From Oscillospiraceae bacterium (GTDB lineage Bacteria > Bacillota > Clostridia > Oscillospirales > Ruminococcaceae): a stretch of 64,000 bases of DNA. Under the pieces are notes generated by a model that did no database searches, was not told where the DNA came from, and saw only the letters and a list, made by a program, of their open reading frames with translations. This document shows positions 51,400 to 60,451 of this stretch, in pieces. The stretch spans positions 2,852,001 to 2,916,000 of the forward strand of contig BQOK01000001.1 in assembly GCA_022835495.1 (NCBI GenBank). Reading direction: 5' to 3'. Position numbers and translations under genes: made by a program. Each line of letters begins with the position of its first letter. Position 1 is the stretch's first letter.

Positions 51400-53205
51400 T
51401 TACCAGGTCCTCATCCCCGGGAACCACTCCCGGGCGCTGCGGCGCGCGCCGTTCACGTACACCTCGAAGTGGCAGTGATTGCCGTAGGAATTGCCGGTGG
51501 AGCCCACATAGGCGATCACCTGGCCCTGGCTCACCGCCTGCCCATAGCCCACCGCCAAACGGCTGGCGTGGGCGTAAAGGGTGCGGTAGCCGTTGCCGTG
51601 GTCGATCACCACATAGTTGCCGTAGCTGTAGTGATAGCCGGCGGTCACCACCACGCCGCTGTCCGCCGCCACAATCGGGGAGCCGTAGGCTGCGCAGATG
51701 TCTGCCCCCTTGTGGTAGCTGCTCATCCAGCGGCTCACGTAGGTGTAATTGGGCACCGGCCAGCGCAAGGAGCCGCTGCCGGTCTGTGCCAGCTGGCCGT
51801 CCGGCAGCTTGGTGCCCTTGTCAATCACACGCGTCACCGGGGCTTTCAGCGTCACCCGCTCAATCTCATTTACCTCGTTGGCCGTGGCAGAGTCGCCGTA
51901 ATAGACGTTTTCATACGTGACCTCGTCCAGGCCCGTTTCGCCCTCCTGCACTACCCTTGTTTTGCCAAAAGCCAAATCGTTCGCATTTCGCTCCTCTGTG
52001 GAATAAGAGATTTCCTCCTGGGTCGTCACCTTTTCGATCCGCCGCACCTCCAGGTACGGCTGGGCACGGCTGATCAGCAGCTCATCGCCGGGCCGGAAGT
52101 ACTCGCTCATATCGTATTCCGGGTTCATGTTCTGCAGCTGCTGGGTGGAAAGCCCAAACTGCGAGGCCACCCCGCTGGGCGTATCCCCGCTTTTGATGCT
52201 GTAGCTCACCTGCCCCTGTTCCTCGCCGTGCAGCAGCTCCACAATGTTGTCGCAGTCCGTGATATGGCTGGTCAGGTATATCCCCTCGTCCACCCGCACC
52301 TCTTTGTTGAACTCCACCCGCAGGTTCTCGTTGCCCGGGTCCTCGTACGGCGCCTTGATCGCCTCGATCGCCTGCTCCAGCTTCTCCCCTTCCGTGGTCA
52401 CCGCCACCAGCTGGTCGTTCACATACAGCGCCGTCCCCGGCACGATCTCGCTGCTCGAGGCCTGCAAAATCGCGTCCGCCATCGCATTTTCGTCCAGCGT
52501 GTAGTCCGATACCGCCAGCGTGTACGAGGGCGTGATGCTCCACTCCACCTCCTCGCCCTCCACCGGCTTGATCCGCTGCGCCACCTCCGCCTTCGCCGAG
52601 TCGAACACCTGCTCGTTCTCCACATAGCCCACCACCCGGCCGTCCACTTCCACCGCCAGGATGTAGTTGTAGCTCAGCACCGCGTTCACCGTGTACACAA
52701 ACAGCGCCAGCGCGCACACCGGGATCACATACGCCACCGACGCACGCAGCAGCGGGAAATACAGCCTCACCCCGCGGCCAAAATACAGCAGCCCCTCCTT
52801 CAGGGCGTGGCCCCGGCCAGTCTGCTGCTTTTCCTGCCGGATCAGGGCATTGATATGTTTGATTCCGCTCCAAAAGCGGGTAAAGGGCGCGGTCAGCTCG
52901 CGCCAGCCCGTGAGCAGCGCGCCGCCCAGGTAGCTTCCGATCTTTTTAAGTACCGAAAGAAGCCGTGCGCCCAGGTTTTTTGTGCCGGCGCGCACCATGC
53001 GGCAGGCCCGCAGGGCGCTGTACTCGCCCCAAAAGCCCACGTTGTATAAAAATTCCCCCGCCGCTGCGGTCTGGGGCTTTTGCTTGGCCCAGCGCACCAG
53101 GGGGTCCAGCCTTTGCAAAAGCCTGCGGCACAGCGCCGCCGAGCGGCTTGGGCCCTGTTCCGGCCCCGAGACCCGGCCTTCCGCCTGGGCCTGCCGCTCG
53201 TTCAC
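51400..53205 (-). CDS. Membrane-anchored M23 peptidoglycan endopeptidase with LysM and G5 domains
   Basis: 601 residues from GTG 53205 (AGGAAA upstream); the frame extends further but overlaps the neighbouring gene without coding sense. A cytoplasmic N-part of ~140 residues is followed by one helix (VAYVIPVCALALFVYTV), a beta-rich region, LysM (YSIKSGDTPSGVASQFGLS), G5 (QEEISYSTEERNANDLAFGK onward) and the M23 domain: HKGADICAAYGSP, HGNGYRTLYAH and GNHCHFEVY, so all zinc and catalytic His/Asp are present. Domain set is that of clostridial cell-wall hydrolases acting in growth or sporulation. The M23 domain is closely similar to that of the adjacent fusion protein. Confidence 0.92.
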   Translation of the reverse strand: MNERQAQAEGRVSGPEQGPSRSAALCRRLLQRLDPLVRWAKQKPQTAAAGEFLYNVGFWGEYSALRACRMVRAGTKNLGARLLSVLKKIGSYLGGALLTGWRELTAPFTRFWSGIKHINALIRQEKQQTGRGHALKEGLLYFGRGVRLYFPLLRASVAYVIPVCALALFVYTVNAVLSYNYILAVEVDGRVVGYVENEQVFDSAKAEVAQRIKPVEGEEVEWSITPSYTLAVSDYTLDENAMADAILQASSSEIVPGTALYVNDQLVAVTTEGEKLEQAIEAIKAPYEDPGNENLRVEFNKEVRVDEGIYLTSHITDCDNIVELLHGEEQGQVSYSIKSGDTPSGVASQFGLSTQQLQNMNPEYDMSEYFRPGDELLISRAQPYLEVRRIEKVTTQEEISYSTEERNANDLAFGKTRVVQEGETGLDEVTYENVYYGDSATANEVNEIERVTLKAPVTRVIDKGTKLPDGQLAQTGSGSLRWPVPNYTYVSRWMSSYHKGADICAAYGSPIVAADSGVVVTAGYHYSYGNYVVIDHGNGYRTLYAHASRLAVGYGQAVSQGQVIAYVGSTGNSYGNHCHFEVYVNGARRSAREWFPGMRTW

Positions 53206-53387
53206 TTGTTCTTTTTCCTGGATCGGCAGCCTGTCCGCCCTCCCTTCTGGTTTTTCTTTCGCCCCGCCCTGCGGCAGGCCGGCCAAGAGGTGCCCCGGCC
53301 ACGCTTGTGCGGGCGCGGCCGGGGCGGTGCTTTTCACTTGGGGGAAAAGCTTCAAAAAGCAAGTGTGGCTTGCTCTTTGCCAAAAAG

Positions 53388-55328
53388 TCAGCCCGCCGCC
53401 GGCCCGGCTATGGGCACTGGTGTTGGCAGGGGTTTGCCTGCGCCTGCTTCCATGTTGGGAAACCAGTCCTTCAGGCTGCGGCGCTCGCCGTCCACATAAA
53501 CCTCCACATGGCATTGGTTTCCGGTGGAGTTGCCGGTGGCGCCCACGTAGCCGATCACCTGCCCCTGGGCGACCCCGTCGCCCACCGCCACGGCCAGCTC
53601 GCTCATATGGGCATACAGGGTTCTGTACCCGTTGCCGTGATCCAGGATCACATAGTTGCCGTAGCTGTAATGGTAGCCGGCGGTCACAACGGTGGCGCTG
53701 TCCATGGCATTCACCGGGCTGCCGTAGTCGGCGCAGATGTCGGCGCCCTTGTGGTAGACGCTCATCCAGCGGCTCACATATTTGTAATCCGGTACCGGCC
53801 ACAGCAGCGTGCCGGTAGAAAGCGGCATATCCTCGGCCAGCGCGCTTTCACCATAGAGTGCTGCAATATGGCTGGTATTGCCCCGCATCAGCTGTTTCAC
53901 GGCGGGCTGGATCACCGCGCTGCCCACCGCTTCGGTGCGCAGTGTCTTGCCGTCCTGGTCCAAAAACTCCCAGCCGCTGATCTCCCGCAGGCCGTTTGCC
54001 CCCTGCCGGTCCAGCACCTCCTGCCCCTCGGGCAGGCTCTCGTCCAGGGTGTACTCCACCAAATAGGGCACTTCCTCCTGCCAGTGCGCCCAGCGCACTT
54101 CGGCTTCCCCTTGCCCAAGGGCGGGCTTTTCGCCGGGCTGCGGCATGGGGGTGGGCACCGCCTCGCCCGGGGCGGGGGTGGAGGTCGGCTCAGGCGTGGG
54201 CACCGCAGGCACAGCCGGGGAAACGGCGGATTGCGGCGGCTGCTCCAGCAGCCTTGCCCCGCTGCCGGAACCGCTTCCGGCGTGCACCGGGGCCGCACCG
54301 TCGGCAAAGCCGGCCGCCGCACAGGCGGTCAGGGCCATGCCCGCCGCCAGCGCCAGCACCGCCGCCGCACAGGCTTTCCGGCCGCCCGGGGCCGGCGCAA
54401 ACAGAGCCTCCAGCCGCGCCTTGAGCAGCTTTTTGGGGCTGCCGAACCCGGATGCCCCCGCCGGCAGCCGCTCCGGCAGCGCCGCGGTCAGCAGCACCGC
54501 ACCGTAGGCCTTGCGCTGCGCCGCAGTCAGGCCCGCCACCGCCTGTTCATCACAGGCGTATTCACACACCCGGTTCAGCCGGGCCGCCTGCCAGCGGCAT
54601 AGGGGGTTGAACCAGTGCAGGCGGCAGGCAAAGCGCACCAGCGCTTTCAGCCACAGATCGGCCCGGTTCAGGTGTGCCTGCTCGTGGCGCAGCGCAAGCT
54701 CCAGCGCCTCGCCCTGCAGCTGCCCGGGCAGATAGAGCACCGTGTGCCACAGGCCGGTGAGCACCGGCCCGGGCAAGCCCGGGCAGCGCCGCAATACCGG
54801 CGCCGCGGCCAGGCCCTGCCCGGCGCACATATCGTTCCACAAGGCCTGTACTGCCTCCTCGGCCGGCGCCGAAATGCGGTTCAGCCCCCGGGTAAACGCC
54901 CAGTAACGGCCCAGCTGCCAGGTTAAAAACACAAGCGCGCCCGCCAGCCACACAAAGGGCAGCGCAGCCAGCGCCCGCTCGGCCAGTGTGGCCTGCACCT
55001 GCGGCAGGGGCTGGGCCAAGGGCGCGGTCACGGGCGGCAGGCCGGCCACAGCCGCCGTTTTTTCCGCCGCGGCGGCAGCTACCCCCAGCGCCTCACCCAC
55101 AGGTGCCAACGGCTGCGCAAGAGCCGGGGCGGTGGGCCGGCCGGCCAGCAGCAGTGCCAGCAGCGGCCCCACCGGAATCAGAAAAAACGCGAAGGTCGCG
55201 GCCAGCGCGGCCCGCCGCCAGCGCCAGCGCAGCCTTTTCAGCACCGGTTTCAGCGCCAGGCTCACCAGCACTGCCAGCGCCCCCGCCAGGCTGGTGGGCA
55301 GCAGCCAATTATAAAACAGATCATACAC
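53388..55328 (-). CDS. BlaR1-type M56 antirepressor peptidase fused to an M23-like sensor domain
   Basis: 646 residues. N-terminal helices, then the M56 metalloprotease: ALRHEQAHLNRADLWLKAL (HExxH zinc site) and WFNPLCRWQAARLNRVCEYA with CDEQA. A further helix precedes a Pro/Thr-rich exported linker and a C-terminal M23 domain: VYHKGADICADYGSP, HGNGYRTLYAH, but GNQCHVEVY. The usual HxH is QxH here, so one catalytic His is missing and the domain may bind rather than cut peptidoglycan. It replaces the penicillin-binding sensor of BlaR1. It follows the BlaI-type gene by 6 bases. Inferred to cleave BlaI on a cell-wall signal. Confidence 0.9.
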   Translation of the reverse strand: MYDLFYNWLLPTSLAGALAVLVSLALKPVLKRLRWRWRRAALAATFAFFLIPVGPLLALLLAGRPTAPALAQPLAPVGEALGVAAAAAEKTAAVAGLPPVTAPLAQPLPQVQATLAERALAALPFVWLAGALVFLTWQLGRYWAFTRGLNRISAPAEEAVQALWNDMCAGQGLAAAPVLRRCPGLPGPVLTGLWHTVLYLPGQLQGEALELALRHEQAHLNRADLWLKALVRFACRLHWFNPLCRWQAARLNRVCEYACDEQAVAGLTAAQRKAYGAVLLTAALPERLPAGASGFGSPKKLLKARLEALFAPAPGGRKACAAAVLALAAGMALTACAAAGFADGAAPVHAGSGSGSGARLLEQPPQSAVSPAVPAVPTPEPTSTPAPGEAVPTPMPQPGEKPALGQGEAEVRWAHWQEEVPYLVEYTLDESLPEGQEVLDRQGANGLREISGWEFLDQDGKTLRTEAVGSAVIQPAVKQLMRGNTSHIAALYGESALAEDMPLSTGTLLWPVPDYKYVSRWMSVYHKGADICADYGSPVNAMDSATVVTAGYHYSYGNYVILDHGNGYRTLYAHMSELAVAVGDGVAQGQVIGYVGATGNSTGNQCHVEVYVDGERRSLKDWFPNMEAGAGKPLPTPVPIAGPAAG

Positions 55329-55334
55329 AGTGCG

Positions 55335-55691
55335 TCACCTCTCTTCCAGCCATCTGTGAAGCTCGTCCAGTTCCGAGGCCGAAAGGGCCTTGTCCTGATA
55401 CAGGGCGGCCACCATGCTCTTCACGCTTCCGCTGTAAAATTTGCTCAGCATCTCCCGCGCTTCGCCCGCCCGGTACTCCTCGCTGGTGATGCGGGCGCTG
55501 TAAAAATTTTGCTTGCCCTGCCGCTGTGCGCTCAAGGCTCCTTTTTGCACCATGCGCGCCAAAAAGGTGAGCAGTGTAGTGGGCTTCCAGCCCTTGTCCT
55601 GCAGCGCGCCGCTCAGCGCGGCGGCGGTGACCGGGCCGTCCAGCCGCCAGATCTGCTCCATGATCTCCAGTTCAGCCGTGGAAAGTTTCAC
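55335..55691 (-). CDS. BlaI/MecI-family repressor
   Basis: 118 residues from GTG 55691 (AAGGAGGGG upstream). Winged helix: LSTAELEIMEQIWRLDGPVT, LQDKGWKPTTLLTFLARMVQ and GALSAQRQGKQNFYSARIT, then a helical dimerisation and cleavage region (LYQDKALSASELDELHRWLE). Represses its own operon until cleaved by the M56 partner. Two matching operators lie in its promoter. Confidence 0.93.
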   Translation of the reverse strand: MKLSTAELEIMEQIWRLDGPVTAAALSGALQDKGWKPTTLLTFLARMVQKGALSAQRQGKQNFYSARITSEEYRAGEAREMLSKFYSGSVKSMVAALYQDKALSASELDELHRWLEER

Positions 55692-55705
55692 TGTGTCCCC
55701 TCCTT

Positions 55706-55756
55706 CTACATTTCGTAGTTCTATTTCATACTACAAGCCGTAGAAACTTATTGCAA
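55706..55756 (-). promoter_or_regulatory. BlaI operon promoter with two operators
   Basis: Minus strand -35 TTGCAA (55756-55751), 17-base spacer, -10 TAGTAT (55733-55728). Two CTACnnnnnGTAG inverted repeats at 55706-55718 and 55731-55743, 25 bp apart, cover the -10/spacer and the start region. They resemble TACA/TGTA-type BlaI/MecI boxes. Confidence 0.85.
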
Positions 55757-55969
55757 CCTTTTTCATCAAGCTTTCACACTTTTTTTACAAACCCCGAACC
55801 CCCTGTCATTCTGCGGGTCCACTGGAATAGTTGTGCAATGTGTTGCTTTTTTGATACTGTTTCTGCACATTTTACACACATTTTTGGTTTATTCTTAGAG
55901 CCGTTCCCCAAGGGAGCCCGTTCGAGGGCCAAGGGGGCAAACCGTTTTTTTGAAAAGGAGAACTTGAAC

Positions 55970-56287
55970 ATGAAACTTTCTGCAAAAATTTTGAGTCTGG
56001 CCTGTGTGGCCGCCCTGGCTGCCGGCCTGGTGGCCTGCGGCGATGATAAGAGCGCTTCCACTCCCGCCTCCACCCCTGCTTCCAGCAGCGTGAGCGAGCC
56101 CGCCAGCACCCCCGAGAGCACCCCGGCCGAAAGCGAACCCACCAGCGGCGAGGGCGAGCCTGCCGCCAGCGGCTCTGAGAGCCAGCCTGCGGAGAGCGCC
56201 GTGAGCCAGCCCGCGGGTGATTCGGGCGCCCTGATGGCCGATCCCGCCGCCGGCAGCCAGCCCGCCGGCTCTTCCTCCCAGGCGTAA
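55970..56287 (+). CDS. Small Ser/Pro/Ala/Glu-rich lipoprotein
   Basis: 105 residues from ATG 55970 (AAAAGGAG upstream). A signal peptide with lipobox LVAC-GDD is followed by a low-complexity tail (repeats of STPAS, ESEP, SQPA) with no folded domain. Likely a surface lipoprotein acting as a spacer or a decayed precursor. Divergent from the BlaI operon, 279 bases away. Confidence 0.82.
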   Translation: MKLSAKILSLACVAALAAGLVACGDDKSASTPASTPASSSVSEPASTPESTPAESEPTSGEGEPAASGSESQPAESAVSQPAGDSGALMADPAAGSQPAGSSSQA

Positions 56288-56296
56288 CCTGCCAAA

Positions 56297-56338
56297 AAAT
56301 CCCCCGGGGCCGCTCCAAAACGGCCCCGGGGGATTTCT
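56297..56338. terminator. Bidirectional terminator
   Basis: AAATCCCCCGGGGCCG / CGGCCCCGGGGGATTT stem with an 8-base loop between the lipoprotein gene and converging spoIIE. Confidence 0.9.
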
Positions 56339-56341
56339 ATT

Positions 56342-58618
56342 TTAAACGGCCCGTTCCAGGCGCATCACCGCCACGGTGATATCGTCCGGCCGGCCGGCGG
56401 AACCGGCGCGGGCCAGGGCCGTATCGGCCAAAATGTCCGCGATCTCCTGGGGGGTGTTGCCCACGGCGGCGCACAGCTCCAGCTGCTGGGCCACCCAGGT
56501 GCCGCCGTCCGCCAGGGCGCCGTCGCTCACCAGCACCACCAGCTGATCCTCGCTCAGGGTCAGGGCGTCCTGCTGGCCCACCACCCGGCTCAGGATCCCC
56601 ACCGGCAGGCTGCTGCCCTCCACCGTCTCGGTTTTGCCGCCCCGCACCACAAACGTGGGGCACCCGCCCGCTTTAAAGAGCCTTGCCCGCCCGGTGAACA
56701 GATCCACCGTCACAAGGTCCAGGGTGGCGCCGCTCTCCTCGTCGCTCTTTAACGCCAGGGCCACGTTCACCAGGCGCGCCGCGCTCTCGGCGCCAAACCC
56801 GGCCCGCAGCAGCTGCGCCACCAGCGCCGCCGCCAGCGCCCCGTCGATCGCCGCGGGGCGCCCCACCCCCATGCCGTCGCAGAGCAGCAGGTGGGCGTTG
56901 CCGTACTGGTCGCAGAACTGCTCCACCACATCGCCGCAGGCCCCGGGCCTTGCGGCCCGGGCGGCAAGGCCGAACACCGGGCAGAAGACCGCCTGTTCCG
57001 TGAGGGTCAGGGTGGTAAGCGGCCCTCCGTGATCCACCCGGAACTGCCCCAGGGGCCGGTGGCAGATGCGCCCTGCCTCCGCCCGCAGCTCTTCCAGTTC
57101 AGGCGGCGCAAAGCTGGTGCGGTTCACGGTCACGCTGGCCCGCAGCCGGCCCGCCGGGTCGTATCCCACCTGGGTTTCCAGCGGTTCCAGCCCCACCGAG
57201 GCAAACAGCGCCGCCAGCCGCGCGGTCTTGCCCTCGTCCGACGCCACGGCCTGGCCAAGCTGGCCCGCCATCTGGCTGAGCGCCTGCGCCATGGCGGTGT
57301 ACTGTTCGGTCAGCGCCTCCCGCATGGCCCCCGCCTTTACCCGGCTCTCGCGCCGGCTGCGGTACAGCGCATAGGCCCTGCCGGTGGCGCTGCACAGCTC
57401 CACCGGGTGGATGCACCGGCAGAACTGGCCGGGCAGTTGTTCCACGGCAGCCCGGCCCTGCTGCTCCAGCACCGGCTTCAGGCGGAAAAAGCCGTCCATG
57501 GTGGTGCTGTAATCCTCCACCCAGCACCGCTCCTTGCGCCCGCAGCTCCGGCACAGCTCTTCGGCCACATGGTCCGCCACCCAGTTGTAGCTCTCGCCTT
57601 TTTTGGGCAGCGCCTCATAGACCTGGTTCACGGTGTCGGCAATGCCGGTCAGGGCCTGCGCCACGCTCTCCAGCTGGTTTACCGCGCCCGCCACCCGGGG
57701 CCGCTGCCCCGCACCGCTCACCGCCTCGGCCTGGCCCGGCAGGGCCGCCAGCCAGCGCCGCGGCAGGGCAAAAAAGCCCGCCTCGCCCAAGGCGGCGCTG
57801 CCCAAAAACCCCAGCGCCGCAATGCCGTCCGGTGCGGCCAGGCTGCCGAACACGCTCAGCGCCAAAAACACCGCGCCGCTGCCCAGCTTTTCCCCGGGGG
57901 TGAAATAGGCCGCCGCCAGGCAGCCCGCCGCCAGGCCCAGGCAGGCAAAGCACAGGGCCGGGTCGGCGGCCGCCAGCACCGCGCCGCCCGCCACGGTAAG
58001 CAGCGCGCAGTCCCGCAGGCGGCCGCGGTACGCAAAGGCCAGCCCCGCAGCACCCAGCGCCGCCACCCCAAGGTTAAGCGGCCCCGCGGGCGCCGCCGCC
58101 AGGGCGGGCAGCGCCGCAAGCCCCAGCAAAAACGCCGTGCCCGAGAGCGGCCCCGCGGCCAGGGCGCGCTCCTTGCCGCTTTGGCGCAGCGCCCAGCCCG
58201 TGCCCGCAGCCAGCAGCGCGTCGCCCAGGGTGCCCATCGCGGCGGCCGGGGTCGACAGCCCGCTCACCGAGAGCATCAGCTGCACCGCCAGCAGGGTGCC
58301 GCAGCCCCCCACCGCGCCCGGCGCGAACTTTTCCTTAAAAAGCCAGCGCCCGGCCAGGGCCGCTGCCACCGCGGCCAGATACCGCAGCCCCTCGGTCAGC
58401 GGCAGCAGCGCCAGGTAGCCAACAGCCGCGCCTGCTGCGCCCGCCGCCGCAAAGCTTTGCCCGGCCCCCAGCACAAACGCCAGCCCAAAGGGGTGCAGCC
58501 CCCCGAACACGCCGCCTGCCGCCAACACAAAACCGCCCGCGCCCGCCGCCAGCTGCCACAGCGTGGGGCCGGCTGCGCCAAGCCAGCGGCGCAGCTTTGC
58601 TTCCCGCAATTTTTCCAT
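56342..58618 (-). CDS. spoIIE: Stage II sporulation protein E, membrane PP2C phosphatase
   Basis: 758 residues from ATG 58618 (GAGGTGG upstream). About ten Ala/Leu-rich helices in the first ~300 residues, a middle region with CRSCGRKERCWVEDY, and a PP2C-type domain with LLLCDGMGVGRPAAIDGALA, FKAGGCPTFVVRGGK and LVVLVSDGALADGGTWV. In sporulating Firmicutes it dephosphorylates SpoIIAA to release sigma-F in the forespore and acts at the polar septum. Presence supports a spore-former. Confidence 0.94.
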   Translation of the reverse strand: MEKLREAKLRRWLGAAGPTLWQLAAGAGGFVLAAGGVFGGLHPFGLAFVLGAGQSFAAAGAAGAAVGYLALLPLTEGLRYLAAVAAALAGRWLFKEKFAPGAVGGCGTLLAVQLMLSVSGLSTPAAAMGTLGDALLAAGTGWALRQSGKERALAAGPLSGTAFLLGLAALPALAAAPAGPLNLGVAALGAAGLAFAYRGRLRDCALLTVAGGAVLAAADPALCFACLGLAAGCLAAAYFTPGEKLGSGAVFLALSVFGSLAAPDGIAALGFLGSAALGEAGFFALPRRWLAALPGQAEAVSGAGQRPRVAGAVNQLESVAQALTGIADTVNQVYEALPKKGESYNWVADHVAEELCRSCGRKERCWVEDYSTTMDGFFRLKPVLEQQGRAAVEQLPGQFCRCIHPVELCSATGRAYALYRSRRESRVKAGAMREALTEQYTAMAQALSQMAGQLGQAVASDEGKTARLAALFASVGLEPLETQVGYDPAGRLRASVTVNRTSFAPPELEELRAEAGRICHRPLGQFRVDHGGPLTTLTLTEQAVFCPVFGLAARAARPGACGDVVEQFCDQYGNAHLLLCDGMGVGRPAAIDGALAAALVAQLLRAGFGAESAARLVNVALALKSDEESGATLDLVTVDLFTGRARLFKAGGCPTFVVRGGKTETVEGSSLPVGILSRVVGQQDALTLSEDQLVVLVSDGALADGGTWVAQQLELCAAVGNTPQEIADILADTALARAGSAGRPDDITVAVMRLERAV

Positions 58619-58766
58619 CCAGTTCCACCTCGTTTTCACTGTTTTGGGGCGCTCCGCCGCGCTCCCATGCAAAAAGGGCGGCATGGGCCGCTCCTCGTCT
58701 GCATACAGTATAGGATGTGCCTCTGCGCGTTTTTTGCCGCAGGTCATGGAACCGACAAAAGGGGAT

Positions 58767-58803
58767 AAAAAGGGCTCCGTGCCGCAGCATTGCGGCACGG
58801 AGC
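58767..58803 (-). terminator. Terminator of gltX
   Basis: GGGCTCCGTGCCGCA / TGCGGCACGGAGCCC stem; on the minus strand it is followed by TTTTTATCCCCTTTT. Confidence 0.88.
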
Positions 58804-58828
58804 CCTCACTTTTTCTGTTTTGCGGGCA

Positions 58829-60280
58829 TTACAGGGCGGCCAGGGCGGCGCGCAGCCGCCCCAGGGTCTCCTCCCTGCCCAGCATCGCGGCCAGGTCTGT
58901 GCCGCCGCCGGGGGTGCGCTGCTTGCCCGAAAGGGCGATTCCCAGGGGGTACAGCAGCCAGCCGTTCTTCACCTCCAGCTCCTCCGCCTTGGCCGCGCAG
59001 GCCGCAAAAATGGCGTCCCGGTCCCAGGCGTTTAGCTCCTCCAGTACCGGCAGCAGCGCCTCCAAGGCCTGTTTTGCGGTCTCCGGGGTGGTCTTCTGTT
59101 TTTTATTGGCGTACAGCTCCGGGCCGTAGGGCAGCACCGCGTCAAAGAAATCCAGCTGCTCCGGGATCTCGCCCAGCACCTCGCACCGGGGCTGCAGGTT
59201 CCGGCACAAAAGCTCCCGGTCGATGGGCCGGCGCACCGCCCGGTCGATCCAGGGGTCGGCCAGGGCGCGGAACCGTTCGGCGGGCAGGCGGCGGATGTAC
59301 TCGGCGTTAATGGCCCGCAGCTTTGCCGGGTCAAAGATGGCCGGGCTCTTGCTGATGCCGCTCTCGTCGAACAGACGCACCATCTCGTCCAAGGTGAAGA
59401 TCTCCTCCTCGCCCTTGGGGCTCCAGCCCAGCAGCAAAATGTAATTGAGCACCGCCTCGCTCAGGTACCCCTTGGCAATCAAATCCTGGTAGGAGGCGTC
59501 GCCGTTGCGCTTGGAAAGCTTGTTCTGCGCGTCCTTCATCACCGGCGGGCAGTGGATGTAAACCGGCAGTTCCCACCCGAACGCCTGGTACAGAAGGTTG
59601 TACTTGGGCGTGCTGGAAAGATACTCGGACCCGCGGATCACGTGGGTGATGCCCATCAGGTGATCGTCCACCACGTTGGCAAAGTTGTAGGTGGGCATGC
59701 CGTCGGTCTTGATCAGGATCTGGTCCTCCAGCTCGGCGTTGTTCACCTCAATGCGGCCGTACACCGCGTCGTCAAAGCCCGTCACACCCTCGCGGGGCAT
59801 CTTCTGCCGGATCACATAGGGCAGCCCCTCGGCCAGCTTTTTCTGCACCTCGCCGGGGCTCAGGTCGCGGCAGCAGCCGTCGTAATGGCCCACCACCGCG
59901 CCCGCGGCCTTTTGCTCGGCGCGCATGGCCTCCAGCCGCTCCGGGGTGCAAAAGCAGTAATAGGCCCCGCCCTTTTCCACCAGCTCCTCGGCATACTTTT
60001 TAAACATGCCCATGCGCTGGCTCTGGATATAGGGGCCCACCGGGCCCCCGATGTCCGGGCCCTCGTCCCACACAAGGCCGGTCTGGCGCAGGGTGTCGTA
60101 AATAATGTCCACCGCGCCCTCCACATAGCGCTCCTGGTCGGTGTCCTCAATGCGCAGCAAAAAGGAACCGCCCTTGCTTTTGGCCTTCAGGTAAGCGTAC
60201 AGGGCGGTGCGCAGGTTTCCCACATGCATGTAGCCTGTGGGGCTGGGCGCAAAGCGGGTGCGGACGGATTCATTCGGCAT
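58829..60280 (-). CDS. gltX: Glutamyl-tRNA synthetase
   Basis: 483 residues from ATG 60280; the longer open frame upstream crosses the promoter region and is not coding. Class I signatures: HIGH-type FAPSPTGYMHVGNLRTALY and KMSKS-type NKLSKRNGD, with IRGSEYLSSTPKYNLLYQA between. The C-terminal helical anticodon-binding region is complete (GKQRTPGGGTDLAAMLGREE). Charges tRNA-Glu, possibly also tRNA-Gln if Gat amidotransferase is used. Confidence 0.96.
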   Translation of the reverse strand: MPNESVRTRFAPSPTGYMHVGNLRTALYAYLKAKSKGGSFLLRIEDTDQERYVEGAVDIIYDTLRQTGLVWDEGPDIGGPVGPYIQSQRMGMFKKYAEELVEKGGAYYCFCTPERLEAMRAEQKAAGAVVGHYDGCCRDLSPGEVQKKLAEGLPYVIRQKMPREGVTGFDDAVYGRIEVNNAELEDQILIKTDGMPTYNFANVVDDHLMGITHVIRGSEYLSSTPKYNLLYQAFGWELPVYIHCPPVMKDAQNKLSKRNGDASYQDLIAKGYLSEAVLNYILLLGWSPKGEEEIFTLDEMVRLFDESGISKSPAIFDPAKLRAINAEYIRRLPAERFRALADPWIDRAVRRPIDRELLCRNLQPRCEVLGEIPEQLDFFDAVLPYGPELYANKKQKTTPETAKQALEALLPVLEELNAWDRDAIFAACAAKAEELEVKNGWLLYPLGIALSGKQRTPGGGTDLAAMLGREETLGRLRAALAAL

Positions 60281-60382
60281 GATTTTCGGCTCCTTTATCG
60301 TTTGGCGGCCGGCGGGCGCGCGGCCGCCGCAAAATTCCTTTCCCATTCTAAACGCTGGGGCGTGGTTTGTCAATTTGGCGGT

Positions 60383-60411
60383 TTGCAAAAAGCCGCCTTT
60401 TTCCTTATAAT
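60383..60411 (+). promoter_or_regulatory. Sigma-A promoter of the acylation operon
   Basis: TTGCAA (60383-60388), 17 bases, TATAAT (60406-60411). A small hairpin GGCGG/CCGCC overlaps the -35 and spacer. Confidence 0.82.
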
Positions 60412-60451
60412 AGGTACTATTGTAACCTGCGTATCGAAAAAGGAGGCTTGT

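Noticed and set aside
53206-53802. N-terminal extension of the M23/LysM/G5 protein into the fusion gene
   Set aside because: It would overlap the 53388-55328 coding frame by ~400 bases in another frame and has no recognisable sequence; the GTG at 53205 has a ribosome site.
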